In this document: positions 53,292-62,438 of the stretch, in pieces
Position numbering within the stretch: the first letter of the stretch is position 1
Layout of the letters: every line of letters starts with the position of its first letter
NCBI GenBank assembly: GCA_947497185.1
Contig: CANMFL010000001.1
Span: 124,001 to 188,000, forward strand
Source: an uncultured Paracoccaceae bacterium
GTDB lineage: Bacteria > Pseudomonadota > Alphaproteobacteria > Rhodobacterales > Rhodobacteraceae
Length of the DNA stretch: 64,000 bases
Direction of reading: 5' to 3'
Program-made: the position numbers and the translations under genes
Notes under the pieces: model-generated
Seen by the model: only the letters and a program-made list of their open reading frames with translations
What the model was told of the DNA's origin: nothing
Database searches by the model: none

Positions 53292-55913
53292 ATGCGTTTT
53301 CTTTTGTCCTTTATCTTGCTCATTTTCACGGCGAACGTCGGCACAGCACAGACCAACAGCCGCGATGTGATGGTCGTATTCGATATGTCGGGGTCAATGT
53401 GGGGACATGTTGACGGGGTCGCCAAAGTCGAGATCGCACGTGACGCATTTGGTGGATTGTTGGATGATTGGCAGACGAATGGCACACGCACTGGCCTGAT
53501 CGCCTACGGCCACCGCGAGCGGGGTAATTGCGCCGATATTGAAACGCTGGCCCTTCCGGGTGACGGCACTGACATTGCAGATGTTGTGGCAGGGCTGTCT
53601 CCTATCGGCAAAACGCCTTTGTCGGAGGCGGTTCGCCAAGCCGCGGCGCATTTGCGTTTCACCGAGGAAGCCGCGACCGTTGTCTTGTTGTCGGACGGCG
53701 TTGAAACCTGTAACGCAGACCCCTGCGCGGTCGGCGCAGAGCTTGAGGCGCTCGGCCTTGATTTCACAGCCCATGTGATCGGGTTCGATATCGCCGAAGG
53801 TGACAAAGCTCAATTGCAATGTCTCGCTAACGCAACAGGCGGACAGTATTTCGACGCCGCGGATGCGGGTGAGTTGGTCGATGCGATGAGCGGCGTTGCT
53901 CAGGCGACTGTCGAACCCGATGTCATCGAACAACGGCCGCCGGCGGTTCAACTCCAGCCTGTCATCATTCGACTTGCGATGCCCTATGGCGCAGTTCTTC
54001 CCGAAAAAACGACAATATTTCTGAACGGCGATGAGATTGGCCGTTTAAGCGATGCTGAAGCCGTTGTGCCGGGGCTGGCGGTTGATCTGCCCACTGGACG
54101 AATAGAGTTGCGCGCCGAAGCTGACAAAGCGTCAGGCACGTTCTTATTCGACATTTCGGCGGACACGGAAATCCTTGATCTCGAGATGTCACCAGCGGAA
54201 GACGATTACGTCATTCAGACCAATGTCGTCATGCCATTGACAGGCGAACACATCGTTCTGATTAAAAACACCACGGGCATAGATCGCGACATCCAAAGCC
54301 GCGTTTATCTCGCCCCGCTTCACGCCACTGACCAGTCAGAGTTCATGGGCGGATCAAGCATGTCGCCCACCGCAGGACTTTACAACCAAGCCCGCATTCC
54401 GTCACCTGCACGCGCTGGCGACTATGACGTGGTCGTGATGGACGCACGTAATACCATGGAATACGCGAGGTTTACTGTCCCGTTTGCTGTCGAAGTCGTG
54501 CCAGAATGGCTTGGCGTTCGTCACGCGGACCTTGGTGCCACGATTGATGCGAAATGGGCGGGAGATGCAGGGCGATCGTCCAGCTTCCGGTTTTACCAAG
54601 ACGGTCGCGCCGCCGGTCCGGCGACGGTTGTGTCAAACGTCGCGACGGAAGACGGCTTCAAGTTGACAGTGCCGGACACTGAGGGTGTCTACGATCTTGT
54701 TTACACATGGTCGGATGCAGATCGAAATAGACACCAGTCCGACATGGGCCAGATAGCCGTTGGTGTGGAAGTACCCAATCCAGACGTCGCGCCCGTGGCC
54801 AGTGATGCTGACCCCTCTACCAAGAATCCCGACGTTAACGGATTGGCCGAAGAAACAGATGCGATGGGCGGGGAAGAATTTCCAACCATTCCGGTCGGTG
54901 ACATGCATGGCGACTGGCTGCTCGTTGCAACAGATTATCGTTTCCATCCGCTTCTGGCGACGCAGTTTATCCACGAACGGGATGCGGCTGATGCTTCGGG
55001 CGACATCGACGTGCGGGCAACGGATTGGAACCTCGGGGAAACAACCGGGCACGAACGCTTTGACGTGACGCGCGACGGCGAAGACATGACATTTGTCGCA
55101 AAACTATCTGATCAAACCTACGCAGGAACGCTGACCCTTGACGGTAAATTCTGGCGGGGTGAGATGGAGTATAACGGCAATGCTGTCGATAGCCTGAACG
55201 TGATCTTAGTGCGTCCAGATGAAGTAGCATTGCTTTATGCAGCAGCGAATACAGCTCCTGTGGCGATCAGTATCAACGCGTATGATGAGCGGGGCGAACA
55301 GATTAAAACCCCAACGGAATGGTCGATCATTCAAGGCGATGCGCAGGATGGTGAATATGTCCAGACCGACACGGGCCGCTACTACCAAGAAGCCACGGAA
55401 CCAGACGCATATTTCGTCACAGCAACGAGCGACGGCATCAGTGGGTCTGCAAACTTTGTTCACGCAACGGGATGGCGGCAAGGCCATGTGGTCGTGCTGC
55501 GCCCGCAAGATGAAGGCGCGGAGCTACCAATTGAAACTGCGTTTTATTGTTCACCCAGTGAAGATTGCGCAATGGAAATGGTCGATATTCCGATGTCATT
55601 CGATCTCCCCATCGGGTGGGGTGCCGAGTTGCCACTTCACACGCCGAGCAGGGAATCCGCACTCAACATGGTCACAATGACACCCGACGGCCCGTTCTAC
55701 GCAACCTTAAACCAACGCAAGCGCATGGCTGCCGTTGGGCCCTGCACAGAACTCGTAACTGGCACCTTCTGCCATGACGCGACAAATGACCCGGCGTTGC
55801 TGGCTGATATTGCCGTGATCCAGCGCAGCTTGTCGTTCAAACCCGTTGGCATGTGGTTGAACGCCGAACGCTTTGACACCTTACTAAATCAATTGACCGG
55901 AGAGACTGAATGA
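53292..55913 (+). CDS. exported von Willebrand A domain protein
   Basis: 873 residues from ATG 53292 (AGGA 6 bases upstream); signal peptide MRFLLSFILLIFTANVGTAQ. VWA domain (~27-215) with intact MIDAS elements: FDMSGSMWG, the Thr-containing GKTPLSEAV, and LLSDGVETCNADPC. Beyond it lie several beta-rich repeats of extracellular type (~235-520), an acidic linker (~525-560) and a C-terminal region with Cys pairs (FYCSPSEDC, GPCTELVTGTFCHD). Probably periplasmic or surface-exposed and metal-dependent. Followed by an overlapping partner gene. Confidence 0.88.
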   Translation: MRFLLSFILLIFTANVGTAQTNSRDVMVVFDMSGSMWGHVDGVAKVEIARDAFGGLLDDWQTNGTRTGLIAYGHRERGNCADIETLALPGDGTDIADVVAGLSPIGKTPLSEAVRQAAAHLRFTEEAATVVLLSDGVETCNADPCAVGAELEALGLDFTAHVIGFDIAEGDKAQLQCLANATGGQYFDAADAGELVDAMSGVAQATVEPDVIEQRPPAVQLQPVIIRLAMPYGAVLPEKTTIFLNGDEIGRLSDAEAVVPGLAVDLPTGRIELRAEADKASGTFLFDISADTEILDLEMSPAEDDYVIQTNVVMPLTGEHIVLIKNTTGIDRDIQSRVYLAPLHATDQSEFMGGSSMSPTAGLYNQARIPSPARAGDYDVVVMDARNTMEYARFTVPFAVEVVPEWLGVRHADLGATIDAKWAGDAGRSSSFRFYQDGRAAGPATVVSNVATEDGFKLTVPDTEGVYDLVYTWSDADRNRHQSDMGQIAVGVEVPNPDVAPVASDADPSTKNPDVNGLAEETDAMGGEEFPTIPVGDMHGDWLLVATDYRFHPLLATQFIHERDAADASGDIDVRATDWNLGETTGHERFDVTRDGEDMTFVAKLSDQTYAGTLTLDGKFWRGEMEYNGNAVDSLNVILVRPDEVALLYAAANTAPVAISINAYDERGEQIKTPTEWSIIQGDAQDGEYVQTDTGRYYQEATEPDAYFVTATSDGISGSANFVHATGWRQGHVVVLRPQDEGAELPIETAFYCSPSEDCAMEMVDIPMSFDLPIGWGAELPLHTPSRESALNMVTMTPDGPFYATLNQRKRMAAVGPCTELVTGTFCHDATNDPALLADIAVIQRSLSFKPVGMWLNAERFDTLLNQLTGETE

Positions 55914-56674
55914 AACGCCTCGCCCTAATCGCAGCCCTCACCGCAAGCCCGGTCGTTGCCGAAAATGTCGAAATCTTTATTGTAGACGAGAGCGGAGACG
56001 GTGTTGTCCAACGCGAAAGCAGTGTCACAATGGAAGAAGCCGAGGTTTTGATGGATGGAGAGCGTCCAAAAGGGTCAACTGGCGTCGTATTGCAACATGG
56101 CAAACCACCCGCTTGGACCGACCTGCCCCCTCAGGAGGTCAACGAGCGTTTCGGAGGCGAAGGCGATCCCTACATCGAACACCGCGACGACGAAAAACCC
56201 GAAGCGGAAATGGAACTTGAAGCCGACGAAGATGGCGAGTCCGATATTGAGTTCCGGCTCGAAGAAGACAATTTTCCGGCCCCCGATCCACTCAATGCCG
56301 CACGCATCCAACCGCGTGACGGAACGTGGGCAATCGAAATCCGAGAGCAAATATTTACTGGCTGCCCCGCGGCCATAGCGGATGCCACACGCGCGCAGGT
56401 CGCCGCACTTCAAACATCGAGCAACGATGGCATCTTTGGTCCGGATTTCACGCCAGAAAAGATGGCTCCCCAACTTGACTGGACGAAGACTGGCGGAAAC
56501 TCATGGCACGGCAGCCTGGATCAAACCGGTCAGCGCGCGGGCGTCTACATGCAGTGGGCTGTACGGATTGAATCACCAACGGTCATCAACCACCGCCAAC
56601 AATTGAACTTCATGGCACCCGGGTTGGGTGATTGTCAGGTATACAGTTTTGTGACGGCATTTTGGGTGAATTGA
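55910..56674 (+). CDS. exported acidic partner of the VWA protein
   Basis: 254 residues; start overlaps the VWA gene by 4 bases. Signal peptide MKRLALIAALTASPVVA. Residues ~85-125 are extremely acidic (EAEMELEADEDGESDIEF). The C-terminal ~115 residues form a globular domain with two Cys (FTGCPAAI, GLGDCQVYSF). No family recognised. Translational coupling indicates that it works with the VWA protein, perhaps as a calcium-dependent binding partner. Confidence 0.78.
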   Translation: MKRLALIAALTASPVVAENVEIFIVDESGDGVVQRESSVTMEEAEVLMDGERPKGSTGVVLQHGKPPAWTDLPPQEVNERFGGEGDPYIEHRDDEKPEAEMELEADEDGESDIEFRLEEDNFPAPDPLNAARIQPRDGTWAIEIREQIFTGCPAAIADATRAQVAALQTSSNDGIFGPDFTPEKMAPQLDWTKTGGNSWHGSLDQTGQRAGVYMQWAVRIESPTVINHRQQLNFMAPGLGDCQVYSFVTAFWVN

Positions 56675-56875
56675 GCCCCCAAGTGACGCAACACACGCGA
56701 CGACTTAACATGTTGAATTGCATACCGCGACCGGCTTGCGAGACATGCCATTTCGGAACGCGCCGCGCCCCCGGCCAGTCGATTCTTCTCGGCGTCCATG
56801 AAGTCCTCGATCATTTGTAATAGATGCCCTGCGATAAGCCGCTCTGGTGCCCCATGTTATACAACAGCGGACACG

Positions 56876-56920
56876 TTGACACATCGCATCGCGTGTCGAA
56901 TAAGTTGACATAGCGATGCG
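56876..56920 (+). promoter_or_regulatory. promoter with flanking inverted repeat before the EamA gene
   Basis: TTGACA (56876-56881), a 17-base spacer and AATAAG (56899-56904) form a fair sigma-70 promoter. CGCATCGC (56885-56892) and GCGATGCG (56913-56920) are a perfect 8-bp inverted repeat flanking the -10 element, and TTGACA recurs at 56905-56910. This arrangement suits a repressor operator. Confidence 0.55.
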
Positions 56921-56960
56921 GTCGGATGTCGCCCACGTTGGCGCATACACTGGAAATCGC

Positions 56961-57845
56961 ATGACCACACAAATTGCTACTGATCGCGGCGCGAACCTGC
57001 TTGGCAGTATGTGGATGATCTGCGCGATGGCGCTTTTTGCCGTTGAGGACTCGTTTCTTAAGATTGCGTCAACGGCCCTGCCCGTCGGTCAGATCTTGGT
57101 TATTTTTGGCCTTGGCGGCGCTATCGTGTTTGCTGGTTTGGCGCGCCTGAACCATGAGCCGTTGTTTGTGCGCGATGTTGTGTCCCGCCCGATGCGTATC
57201 CGCGTCGTGTTCGAGATCGCAGGGCGATTGTTTTACGTCCTCGCGATCGCGTTAACCCCATTGTCAGCCGCAACTGTGATCTTACAGGCCACGCCGCTGG
57301 TTGTGGTCGCGGGTGCTGCGTTGGTGTTTGGCGAAAAAGTTGGATGGCGCAGGTGGACTGCGATCTTTATCGGGTTGATTGGCGTGGTCGTCATTATCCA
57401 ACCGGGCACCGATAGCTTTTCCGCGCTGTCGATTTTGGCAATTATCGGAATGATCGGCTTTGCCGGCCGCGATCTCGCCAGCCGCGCGGCCCCTGCGACG
57501 TTGAGCACATCCATCCTTGGGCTATATGGATTTCTGGCGGTTGTTGTCGCGGGTGGCCTGTTTTCGATCTGGCAAGGTGCCGTATATGTGTATCCCGACT
57601 TGCCGACGATGCTACATATGTTCGGGTCAGTTATCGCGGGCGTCGCCGCCTATTCCTGCCTGATGAAAGCAATGCGCACTGGCGAAGTGTCCGCCGTGAC
57701 GCCGTTTCGGTATACAAGGTTGTTGTTCGGGATCACCCTGGGCGTAATGCTCTTTGGCGAACAACTCAGCCCTGCGATGATTTTCGGCTCTGGCTTGATC
57801 GTGTTCTCCGGCCTGTTCATTCTCTGGCGCGGCAAGCGGCGGTAA
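56961..57845 (+). CDS. EamA/DMT-family transporter
   Basis: 294 residues from ATG 56961. Ten hydrophobic segments in two EamA repeats: first (~10-140, ending LQATPLVVVAGAALVFGEKVGWRRW) and second (~150-290, ending LLFGITLGVMLFGEQLSPAM). Drug/metabolite exporter superfamily, substrate unknown. It has its own promoter with a dyad and stands beside, not inside, the aromatic catabolism cluster. The start at 56916 was rejected because it overlaps the dyad. Confidence 0.92.
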   Translation: MTTQIATDRGANLLGSMWMICAMALFAVEDSFLKIASTALPVGQILVIFGLGGAIVFAGLARLNHEPLFVRDVVSRPMRIRVVFEIAGRLFYVLAIALTPLSAATVILQATPLVVVAGAALVFGEKVGWRRWTAIFIGLIGVVVIIQPGTDSFSALSILAIIGMIGFAGRDLASRAAPATLSTSILGLYGFLAVVVAGGLFSIWQGAVYVYPDLPTMLHMFGSVIAGVAAYSCLMKAMRTGEVSAVTPFRYTRLLFGITLGVMLFGEQLSPAMIFGSGLIVFSGLFILWRGKRR

Positions 57846-57885
57846 CGAGAGGCCACCTCCCGAAACCGACCGCTACGTCTATTCG

Positions 57886-58308
57886 TTATGCAGGCGCCAT
57901 TTCAGGGTGGAGATACCGTTCCAGCCCTGCGCGGCAATCATCTGGCCACGGATGGGATTTATGATCAGTTGTGGAGGTCATCACGATCAACTGCTCAATG
58001 GTCCAAATCACGTCTTCACCGACTTTGACCACGGTATAAAGGTCCAGCGATGCCCGTCCGATTTTGCGCACATGAACGTTAAAGTCCAAAACATCGCCGT
58101 AAACCGCAGGTTTTTTAAATTCGATGTTCATTTTCACACTCGGCAAACCCAGCTTGCGGTCGAACATCAACTCTTTCCACGTCACACCAAAGGACGCGAA
58201 CATGGCTTCGTTTACGTCGACGAGATATGACAGATAGGCAGGATGGTACGCGATCCCAGTCAGATCGCAGTCCCCAAATCGCATTGGCTTAGAAATTGTA
58301 AAAGGCAT
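57886..58308 (-). CDS. acyl-CoA thioesterase (4-hydroxybenzoyl-CoA thioesterase family)
   Basis: 140-residue hotdog protein. The active-site region reads FGDCDLTGIAYHPAYLSYLVD, with the Asp of the 4-HBT motif (D-x-x-G-I/V-x-Y/F-x-x-Y). Divergent from the monooxygenase/reductase operon and related to the thioesterase at 61585, so it probably hydrolyses an aryl- or acyl-CoA of the same pathway. Shares the promoter gap 58309-58565 with that operon. Confidence 0.88.
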   Translation of the reverse strand: MPFTISKPMRFGDCDLTGIAYHPAYLSYLVDVNEAMFASFGVTWKELMFDRKLGLPSVKMNIEFKKPAVYGDVLDFNVHVRKIGRASLDLYTVVKVGEDVIWTIEQLIVMTSTTDHKSHPWPDDCRAGLERYLHPEMAPA

Positions 58309-58476
58309 TGGCGTTCCCCTTTGTGCAACCGAAATCAGCTGAGTTGGTGTAAAGTTAAAATTGTTTATGCTTAAAGCGAAACATCATGTCAAACTCTAAC
58401 CGGACCAACCACCCTGCTCCGCCACATCGGTATATGTGACAAAAGGGCTTAGATCACATTTCAACACGGTTGAGCA

Positions 58477-58505
58477 TTGACAGACCACAGGCACCAATTT
58501 AACTT
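58477..58505 (+). promoter_or_regulatory. predicted promoter of the aromatic-CoA operon
   Basis: TTGACA (58477-58482), a 17-base spacer and TAACTT (58500-58505). The predicted start of transcription falls within the AT-rich motif at 58507-58521. Confidence 0.55.
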
Positions 58506-58506
58506 C

Positions 58507-58521
58507 ATATTTAAAGTAAAT
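58507..58521. promoter_or_regulatory. candidate MarR-type operator, copy 1
   Basis: ATATTTAAAGTAAAT contains the palindrome ATTTA-AAG-TAAAT and overlaps the predicted start of transcription. 14 of 15 bases recur at 63029-63043 before the marR-type gene, which suggests a site shared by operon and regulator. Confidence 0.5.
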
Positions 58522-58565
58522 GGCACCCCCAAGGGTGGAGGCCATCCAACAAAAAGGTGACGGCA

Positions 58566-60848
58566 ATGAAAATAGCAATTCTTGGTGGCGGCCCCGCGGG
58601 TCTGTACTTCGCGATTTCAATGAAGCTGCGCAACAAAGACCACGATATCACGGTCTTTGAACGCAACCGCTTTGACGACACCTTTGGGTGGGGCGTGGTT
58701 CTGTCGGACGAAACAATGTCCAACTTTGAAGTGAACGATCCGATCAGCGAAAAGATGATCCGCGATAACTTTGCCTACTGGGATGACGTCAAAACCGTGC
58801 GCGGCGACGAGGAAATCACCTCTGGCGGGCATGGTTTCTGCGGGATTGGCCGCAAGAAACTGTTGCTGGTCCTGCAAGAGCGGGCGCGTGAACTGGATAT
58901 CACGCTGTCGTTTGAAACCAACATGACCGAAGAGTCGATCGCAGAGCTGAAGGTATCGCACGACCTCGTTGTTGCGGCCGATGGCCTGAATTCCAAGGTA
59001 CGTTCGGTCTATGCCGATCAGTTCAAACCTGAAATCGACATGCGTGAGAACCACTTTGTCTGGCTTGGCACGCATCAAAAATTCGACGACGCCTTCACCT
59101 TTATCTTTGAAGAAACCGAACATGGTTGGGTTTGGGCGCACGCCTATCAATTCGACGACGACACAGCGACGTTCATCGTGGAATGCGGCCCCGAGACATA
59201 CAAAGCGTTTGGTTTTGATACCTTAGATCAACACGACAGCATCGCATTGTGCGAAAAGATTTTCGCGAAACACCTCGACGGCCACCCGTTGATGACCAAC
59301 GCGAACCACATTCGCGGCTCTGCTTGGATCCAGTTTCCACGTGTGACCTGTGAAAACTGGTACTTTGAGAATGTCGTGCTGTTGGGCGATGCGTCTGCGA
59401 CAGCGCACTTCTCTATCGGGTCCGGCTCAAAGCTGGGCATGGAAAGTGCAATTGCGCTGGCCGACGAGTTGGATTCCGACAAGCCCGTTCAACAGGCCCT
59501 GCAGACATACCAAGACGAACGCAAATTGCAGGTGTTGCGTGTGACCTCCGCCGCACGAAACTCGACCACGTGGTTTGAAGAAGTTGAACGCTATCTGACG
59601 CTCGACATGATGCAATTCAGCTATTCATTGCTGACCCGTTCCCAGCGGATTAGCCACGAAAACCTGCGCCTGCGTGACCCAGAATGGATGGCCGAAGCCG
59701 AGAGCTGGTTCCAGAAAAAAGCAGGCAGCACCTCTGGTCGTAGCCCGATGTTTGCGCCGTTCACGCTGCGCGATATGACGCTGGAAAACCGCGTCGTTGT
59801 ATCCCCGATGGCCCAGTACAAGGCCGAGGACGGCAACCCAACCGATTGGCATTTTGTGCATTACGCTGAACGCGCCAAAGGTGGTGCGGGTCTGGTATTC
59901 ACAGAAATGCTTTGCGTCTCAAAACAAGGCCGGATCACGCCCGGTTGCCCATGTATCAGCGAAGACCAAGTGCCTGCGTGGTCACGCTTGACCGACTTCG
60001 TTCACGCGGAAACTCCTGCGAAAATCTGCGCCCAGATCGGCCACGCGGGCCGCAAAGGGTCCACACGTTTGGCATGGGACGGGATCGACCAGCCATTAGA
60101 AAGCGGCAACTGGGACTTGTTATCCGCCTCTGCGCTGCCGTTGATGGAAGGCAACCCTGTTCCCAAAGCAATGGATCGCGCGGATATGGATTTGGTCAAA
60201 GATCAATTCATCGCATCGGTCAAAGCCGCAGACGCCGCAGGTTTCGACATGATCGAAATGCACGCGGCACACGGGTATCTTTTGGCGTCCTTTATTTCGC
60301 CCGTTACCAATAAGCGGACCGATGAATACGGCGGTACGTTAGAAAACCGGATGCGGTTCCCGTTGGAAATATTTGCGGCAATGCGCGCCCACTGGCCAGA
60401 AACCAAACCGATGACAGTACGTATTTCAGCGCATGACTGGATGGGCGACGATGGTATCCACCCCGAAGAAGCCGTTGATATCGCACAGATGTTCAGAGAT
60501 GCGGGCGCGGATGCGATCAACGTGTCGTCTGGTCAGACCGACAAAGCAGAACAGCCTGTATACGGGCGCATGTTCCAAGTGCCGTTCTCGGACCGTGTGC
60601 GTAACGATGTTGGCGCCCCTACTTTGGTTGCGGGGAACATCTACGAACCGGATCACGTCAACTCGATCTTGATGGCTGGTCGTGCGGATCTTGTGCTGCT
60701 GGCGCGGCCACATTTGGCGGACCCTTACTGGACCCTACACGCGGCTGTTGAACTGGGTGACACGGATCAGACGTGGCCTGCCCCATATGAAGGCGGACGG
60801 CGTCAGGCGAACTCTTTGGCCGAACGCGCCAAGGCGATGTCATCATGA
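58566..60848 (+). CDS. 2-aminobenzoyl-CoA (or salicylyl-CoA) monooxygenase/reductase-like fusion
   Basis: 760-residue fusion. Residues ~1-390: FAD-dependent aromatic-ring monooxygenase with dinucleotide motif ILGGGPAGLYFAISM, FGWGVVLSD and GDASATAHFSIGSG. Residues ~395-755: old-yellow-enzyme-type NADH:flavin oxidoreductase (FAPFTLRDMTLENRVVVSPM, QIGHAGRKGS, MHAAHGYLLASFISP). The architecture is that of Azoarcus evansii 2-aminobenzoyl-CoA monooxygenase/reductase, which hydroxylates and partly reduces the CoA-bound ring; relatives are annotated as salicylyl-CoA 5-hydroxylase. Which CoA ester is used cannot be told. Start ATG 58566 heads a five-gene operon. Confidence 0.88.
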   Translation: MKIAILGGGPAGLYFAISMKLRNKDHDITVFERNRFDDTFGWGVVLSDETMSNFEVNDPISEKMIRDNFAYWDDVKTVRGDEEITSGGHGFCGIGRKKLLLVLQERARELDITLSFETNMTEESIAELKVSHDLVVAADGLNSKVRSVYADQFKPEIDMRENHFVWLGTHQKFDDAFTFIFEETEHGWVWAHAYQFDDDTATFIVECGPETYKAFGFDTLDQHDSIALCEKIFAKHLDGHPLMTNANHIRGSAWIQFPRVTCENWYFENVVLLGDASATAHFSIGSGSKLGMESAIALADELDSDKPVQQALQTYQDERKLQVLRVTSAARNSTTWFEEVERYLTLDMMQFSYSLLTRSQRISHENLRLRDPEWMAEAESWFQKKAGSTSGRSPMFAPFTLRDMTLENRVVVSPMAQYKAEDGNPTDWHFVHYAERAKGGAGLVFTEMLCVSKQGRITPGCPCISEDQVPAWSRLTDFVHAETPAKICAQIGHAGRKGSTRLAWDGIDQPLESGNWDLLSASALPLMEGNPVPKAMDRADMDLVKDQFIASVKAADAAGFDMIEMHAAHGYLLASFISPVTNKRTDEYGGTLENRMRFPLEIFAAMRAHWPETKPMTVRISAHDWMGDDGIHPEEAVDIAQMFRDAGADAINVSSGQTDKAEQPVYGRMFQVPFSDRVRNDVGAPTLVAGNIYEPDHVNSILMAGRADLVLLARPHLADPYWTLHAAVELGDTDQTWPAPYEGGRRQANSLAERAKAMSS

Positions 60849-61588
60849 GCTTGGCAGGGAAAACAGCCTTTGTCACAGGCGGTGGATCGGGCGTCGGCGC
60901 AGTCATTGCTTTAGAGCTTGCTAATGCCGGTGCTGCGGTTACGATCTGTGGTCGGCGCATCGCACCGCTAGAGGCCGTTGCAGCAAAGCATCTGAATATC
61001 TCGGCGGTCGTCGCGGACATCACGGATGAAGTGGCGATTTTAACCGCCATTGCCGCCGCATCGCCAGATATTGTGATCGCAAATGCAGGCGCATCGGAAA
61101 GCGCCCCGTTCGTGAAAACCGAGTTGGACGCCTTTGAACGGATGATGAAAGTCAACGTGACTGGCACCTTCCTGACACTGCGCGAAGGGGCAAAAGCGAT
61201 GAAGGACAAGCCGTGGGGCCGTTTGATCGCGATTGCCTCAACCGCTGGCCTGAAAGGCTACCCGTACGTGGCCCCATATGCGGCGGCGAAACATGGCGTC
61301 GTGGGCATGGTGAAATCAGTGGCGCTTGAGTTGGCGCGCAAGAACATCACCGTGAACGCGATCTGCCCCGGTTTTCTGGACACGGAAATGACGGATCGGT
61401 CCATCGCCAACATCGTGGAAAAAACGGGACGCAGCGTGGAAGCCGCCCGCGCATCACTGGAAGAAACCAACCCGATGCACCGCCTTGTACCGCCTGAAGA
61501 CGTCGCCAAAACGGTGCTTTGGCTCTGCTCTGACGGATCAGATATGGTCACAGGCCAAAGTATTTCAGTGTCTGGAGGTGAAACATGA
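60845..61588 (+). CDS. SDR-family dehydrogenase of the aromatic-CoA operon
   Basis: 247 residues. Rossmann motif TGGGSGVGAVIA, NAGAS, catalytic Ser in IAIASTAG and Y-x3-K in YAAAKHGVV, all intact. Probably oxidises a 3-hydroxyacyl-CoA-type intermediate in ring-product degradation. Overlaps the monooxygenase/reductase gene and the next thioesterase gene by 4 bases each. Confidence 0.92.
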   Translation: MSLAGKTAFVTGGGSGVGAVIALELANAGAAVTICGRRIAPLEAVAAKHLNISAVVADITDEVAILTAIAAASPDIVIANAGASESAPFVKTELDAFERMMKVNVTGTFLTLREGAKAMKDKPWGRLIAIASTAGLKGYPYVAPYAAAKHGVVGMVKSVALELARKNITVNAICPGFLDTEMTDRSIANIVEKTGRSVEAARASLEETNPMHRLVPPEDVAKTVLWLCSDGSDMVTGQSISVSGGET

Positions 61589-62028
61589 ACGACGTCTTTA
61601 TGATCCGCCGTCAGGTCGAATTCAACCATTGCGACCCCGCAGGTATCGTCTTTTACCCGCGCTATTTCGAGATGATTTCATCCGCGACCGAACGCTTTTT
61701 CTCGGATGCGCTGGACTTTAGCTGGGCTGGTATGGGTCTCGCTGATGGTTTCGGCACGCCGATGGGCAATATTGAGACGCGGTTTTATGCACCGTCCCGC
61801 CTCGAAGACTGGCTCACGATCTCGATCACGGCCAAACGGATTGGGACGTCGTCGCTAACGCTTCAGATCGACTGCCATTGCGAAGACGAACGCAGGTTCG
61901 TCTGCAAAGCCACGCTGGTCCACGCAAACATCAAAACCGGAACTTCGCATCCGTGGCCTGACGCGCCACGTGCCGCGATGACCCGCTACCTTCTATCCGT
62001 TAATTCTAATCAGGAAGACCTCTCATGA
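61585..62028 (+). CDS. 4-hydroxybenzoyl-CoA-type thioesterase
   Basis: 147-residue hotdog enzyme with the classic catalytic stretch VEFNHCDPAGIVFYPRYFEM, in which Asp is the 4-HBT active-site residue. Releases CoA from aryl-CoA esters. Coupled by 4-base overlaps to the SDR upstream and RidA downstream. Confidence 0.92.
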   Translation: MNDVFMIRRQVEFNHCDPAGIVFYPRYFEMISSATERFFSDALDFSWAGMGLADGFGTPMGNIETRFYAPSRLEDWLTISITAKRIGTSSLTLQIDCHCEDERRFVCKATLVHANIKTGTSHPWPDAPRAAMTRYLLSVNSNQEDLS

Positions 62029-62438
62029 CCGCTTTAACACCACATATGTTTCTACAGCCAGACGGCTGGGCCCCCGCAAAAGGCTATTCAAATGGCGTGA
62101 TGGCAGAGGGAAAACTGATTTTCACTGGCGGACTTGTCGGATGGAGCGCGCAGCAAACGTGGGAACACCTCGATATGGTGGGCCAGTTCCGCCAGACCTT
62201 AGAGAATATCGTGGCTGTTCTGGAAAGCGCTGGCGCTGGCCCGGAACATCTGGTGCGCCTGACGTGGTACATTACCGACAAGCAGGAATATAACGAAAAC
62301 CTGCGTGCCTTTGGTGCTGCATATCGCGATGTGATTGGTCGCCACTTCCCAGCCATGGCCGTTGTTCAGGTCATCGCGCTGATGGAAGACGAAGCCAAAA
62401 TCGAAATCGAAGCCACTGCGGTTATTCCACATGACTGA
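62025..62438 (+). CDS. RidA-family (YjgF) enamine/imine deaminase
   Basis: 137 residues. The RidA fold has LVRLTWYITDKQEYNENLRA and the C-terminal FPAMAVVQVIALMEDEAKIEIEA, but the usual catalytic Arg region (R-x-A-V) is replaced by FPAMAVVQV, so activity may be altered. In a 2-aminobenzoyl-CoA pathway an enamine/imine hydrolase is a logical partner. AGGAAG precedes its ATG; it overlaps the next gene by 8 bases. Confidence 0.9.
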   Translation: MTALTPHMFLQPDGWAPAKGYSNGVMAEGKLIFTGGLVGWSAQQTWEHLDMVGQFRQTLENIVAVLESAGAGPEHLVRLTWYITDKQEYNENLRAFGAAYRDVIGRHFPAMAVVQVIALMEDEAKIEIEATAVIPHD

